In this document: piece after piece, positions 4,774 to 5,350 of the stretch
Position numbering within the stretch: the stretch's first letter is position 1
Layout: each line of letters opens with the position of its first letter
DNA from: Epsilonproteobacteria bacterium UBA6211
GTDB lineage: Bacteria > Campylobacterota > Campylobacteria > Campylobacterales > Arcobacteraceae
Direction of reading: 5' to 3'
NCBI GenBank assembly: GCA_002421845.1
Contig: DISL01000130.1
Location: 1-5,350 of the forward strand
DNA length: 5,350 bases
Program-made: the position numbers and the translations under genes
The notes under the pieces: generated by a model
Seen by the model: only the letters and a program-made list of their open reading frames with translations
Told to the model about the DNA's origin: nothing
Database searches by the model: none

Positions 4774-5350
4774 AGGACAATCCCCTTAGAATCGGGTCAT
4801 ATTGTATTATGATGACTTATAAAACGTGGTACAAAACCAGAGGGTTTCAATCCCCTTAGAATCGGGTCATATTGTATTTCTGTTAGTGACGGCGGAATAG
4901 TAAATAATGGCATTGTTTCAATCCCCTTAGAATCGGGTCATATTGTATTTACGTGAGAATCATTAAGAACGACAAAGGGGTTGTTTCAATCCCCTTAGAA
5001 TCGGGTCATATTGTATTCACAACGAAGGAGAACAAGTGGAAAAGATTCATGGTTTCAATCCCCTTAGAATCGGGTCATATTGTATTTGAAGATGAAAATT
5101 ATAAATACAATAAAAAACGTGTTTCAATCCCCTTAGAATCGGGTCATATTGTATTAAATTTCAATGGTAAAGAAAATAAATATCTTAATATTGTTTCAAT
5201 CCCCTTAGAATCGGGTCATATTGTATTTTAATCCATAAAGAGCGTTACTATATGCTTTTGTTTCAATCCCCTTAGAATCGGGTCATATTGTATTAAAAAC
5301 AAAAAGTATTTAGAGTCATTTGATTCATTGTTTCAATCCCCTTAGAATCG
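4774..5350 (-). CRISPR. CRISPR array: nine 35-nt repeats (last cut by window end), eight spacers
   Basis: Repeats lie at 4774-4808, 4844-4878, 4915-4949, 4983-5017, 5052-5086, 5121-5155, 5193-5227, 5260-5294 and 5330-5350 (21 of 35 nt, truncated by the window). On the plus strand each begins GTTTCAATCCCC and ends GGTCATATTGTATT. Repeats 2-8 are identical; the first differs in its outer four bases (AGGA for GTTT). Spacers are 35, 36, 33, 34, 34, 37, 32 and 35 nt, all different. On the minus strand the repeat ends in ATTGAAAC, the usual 5' crRNA tag of type III and several type I systems. This and the decay at the left end give right-to-left transcription, with the leader beyond 5350. Variable spacer length and the adjoining CARF-HEPN gene favour a type III association, but no interference or adaptation gene is in view. 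The repeat has only a short internal CCC/GGG pairing. The 92-codon frame that runs through it on the plus strand (repeating VSIPLESGHIV) is an artefact. Confidence 0.98.

Noticed and set aside
4953..5231. A 92-codon plus-strand ORF with a repeating VSIPLESGHIV peptide
   Set aside because: It is the CRISPR repeat read in frame through four spacers. The repeated peptide is the translated repeat, there is no ribosome site, and it begins inside a spacer.

Overview
The window is AT-rich, densely packed bacterial DNA. Its gene style (a C-terminal fragment of ribosomal protein S15, an Rrf2/DHH gene pair, a stomatin-like/NfeD pair, AGGAG-type ribosome sites) suggests a member of the Campylobacterota such as a Sulfurimonas-like organism. 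That placement comes from general impression of the proteins and base composition, not from a search.

Left third, plus strand: the end of rpsO (1-120) is closed by a hairpin (125-149). A new transcription unit then starts from a plausible promoter (179-207). It encodes an Rrf2-family regulator with an Fe-S-type cysteine cluster (239-640) and, coupled through an ATGA overlap, a DHH/DHHA1 phosphoesterase (637-1692). A 40-codon ORF of unknown meaning follows through a TAATG junction (1692-1814).

Middle, minus strand: a stomatin/QmcA-like SPFH membrane protein (2352-3260) and an NfeD-like membrane protein (1933-2349) form an overlapping two-gene operon with its own extended -10 promoter (3294-3302). 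These two families commonly travel together and are linked to membrane organisation. They face the DHH operon tail to tail.

Right third, minus strand: a CRISPR-associated CARF-HEPN protein of the Csx1/TM1812 (DxTHG) type (3341-4600) lies next to a CRISPR array (4774 to beyond the right edge). Eight repeats are complete in length, a ninth is cut by the window end, and there are eight spacers of 32-37 nt. Read on the minus strand the repeats end in ATTGAAAC, the usual 8-nt crRNA tag of type III and several type I systems. Together with decayed repeat remnants at the left end (4666-4729), this says that the array is transcribed right to left, that the leader and probably the cas genes lie beyond the right edge, and that the CARF gene sits just past the trailer. 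The HEPN motif (RNTLAH) and the CARF fold predict a ribonuclease switched on by cyclic oligoadenylate made by a type III complex, which is not itself in the window.

The most interesting points are the CARF gene's promoter, whose -35 (TTGAAA) appears to be the leftover 3' end of a dead CRISPR repeat; a purine and open-frame bias of the spacers that fits crRNAs antisense to mRNA; hairpins in the trailer; and a five-codon minicistron overlapping the CARF start.
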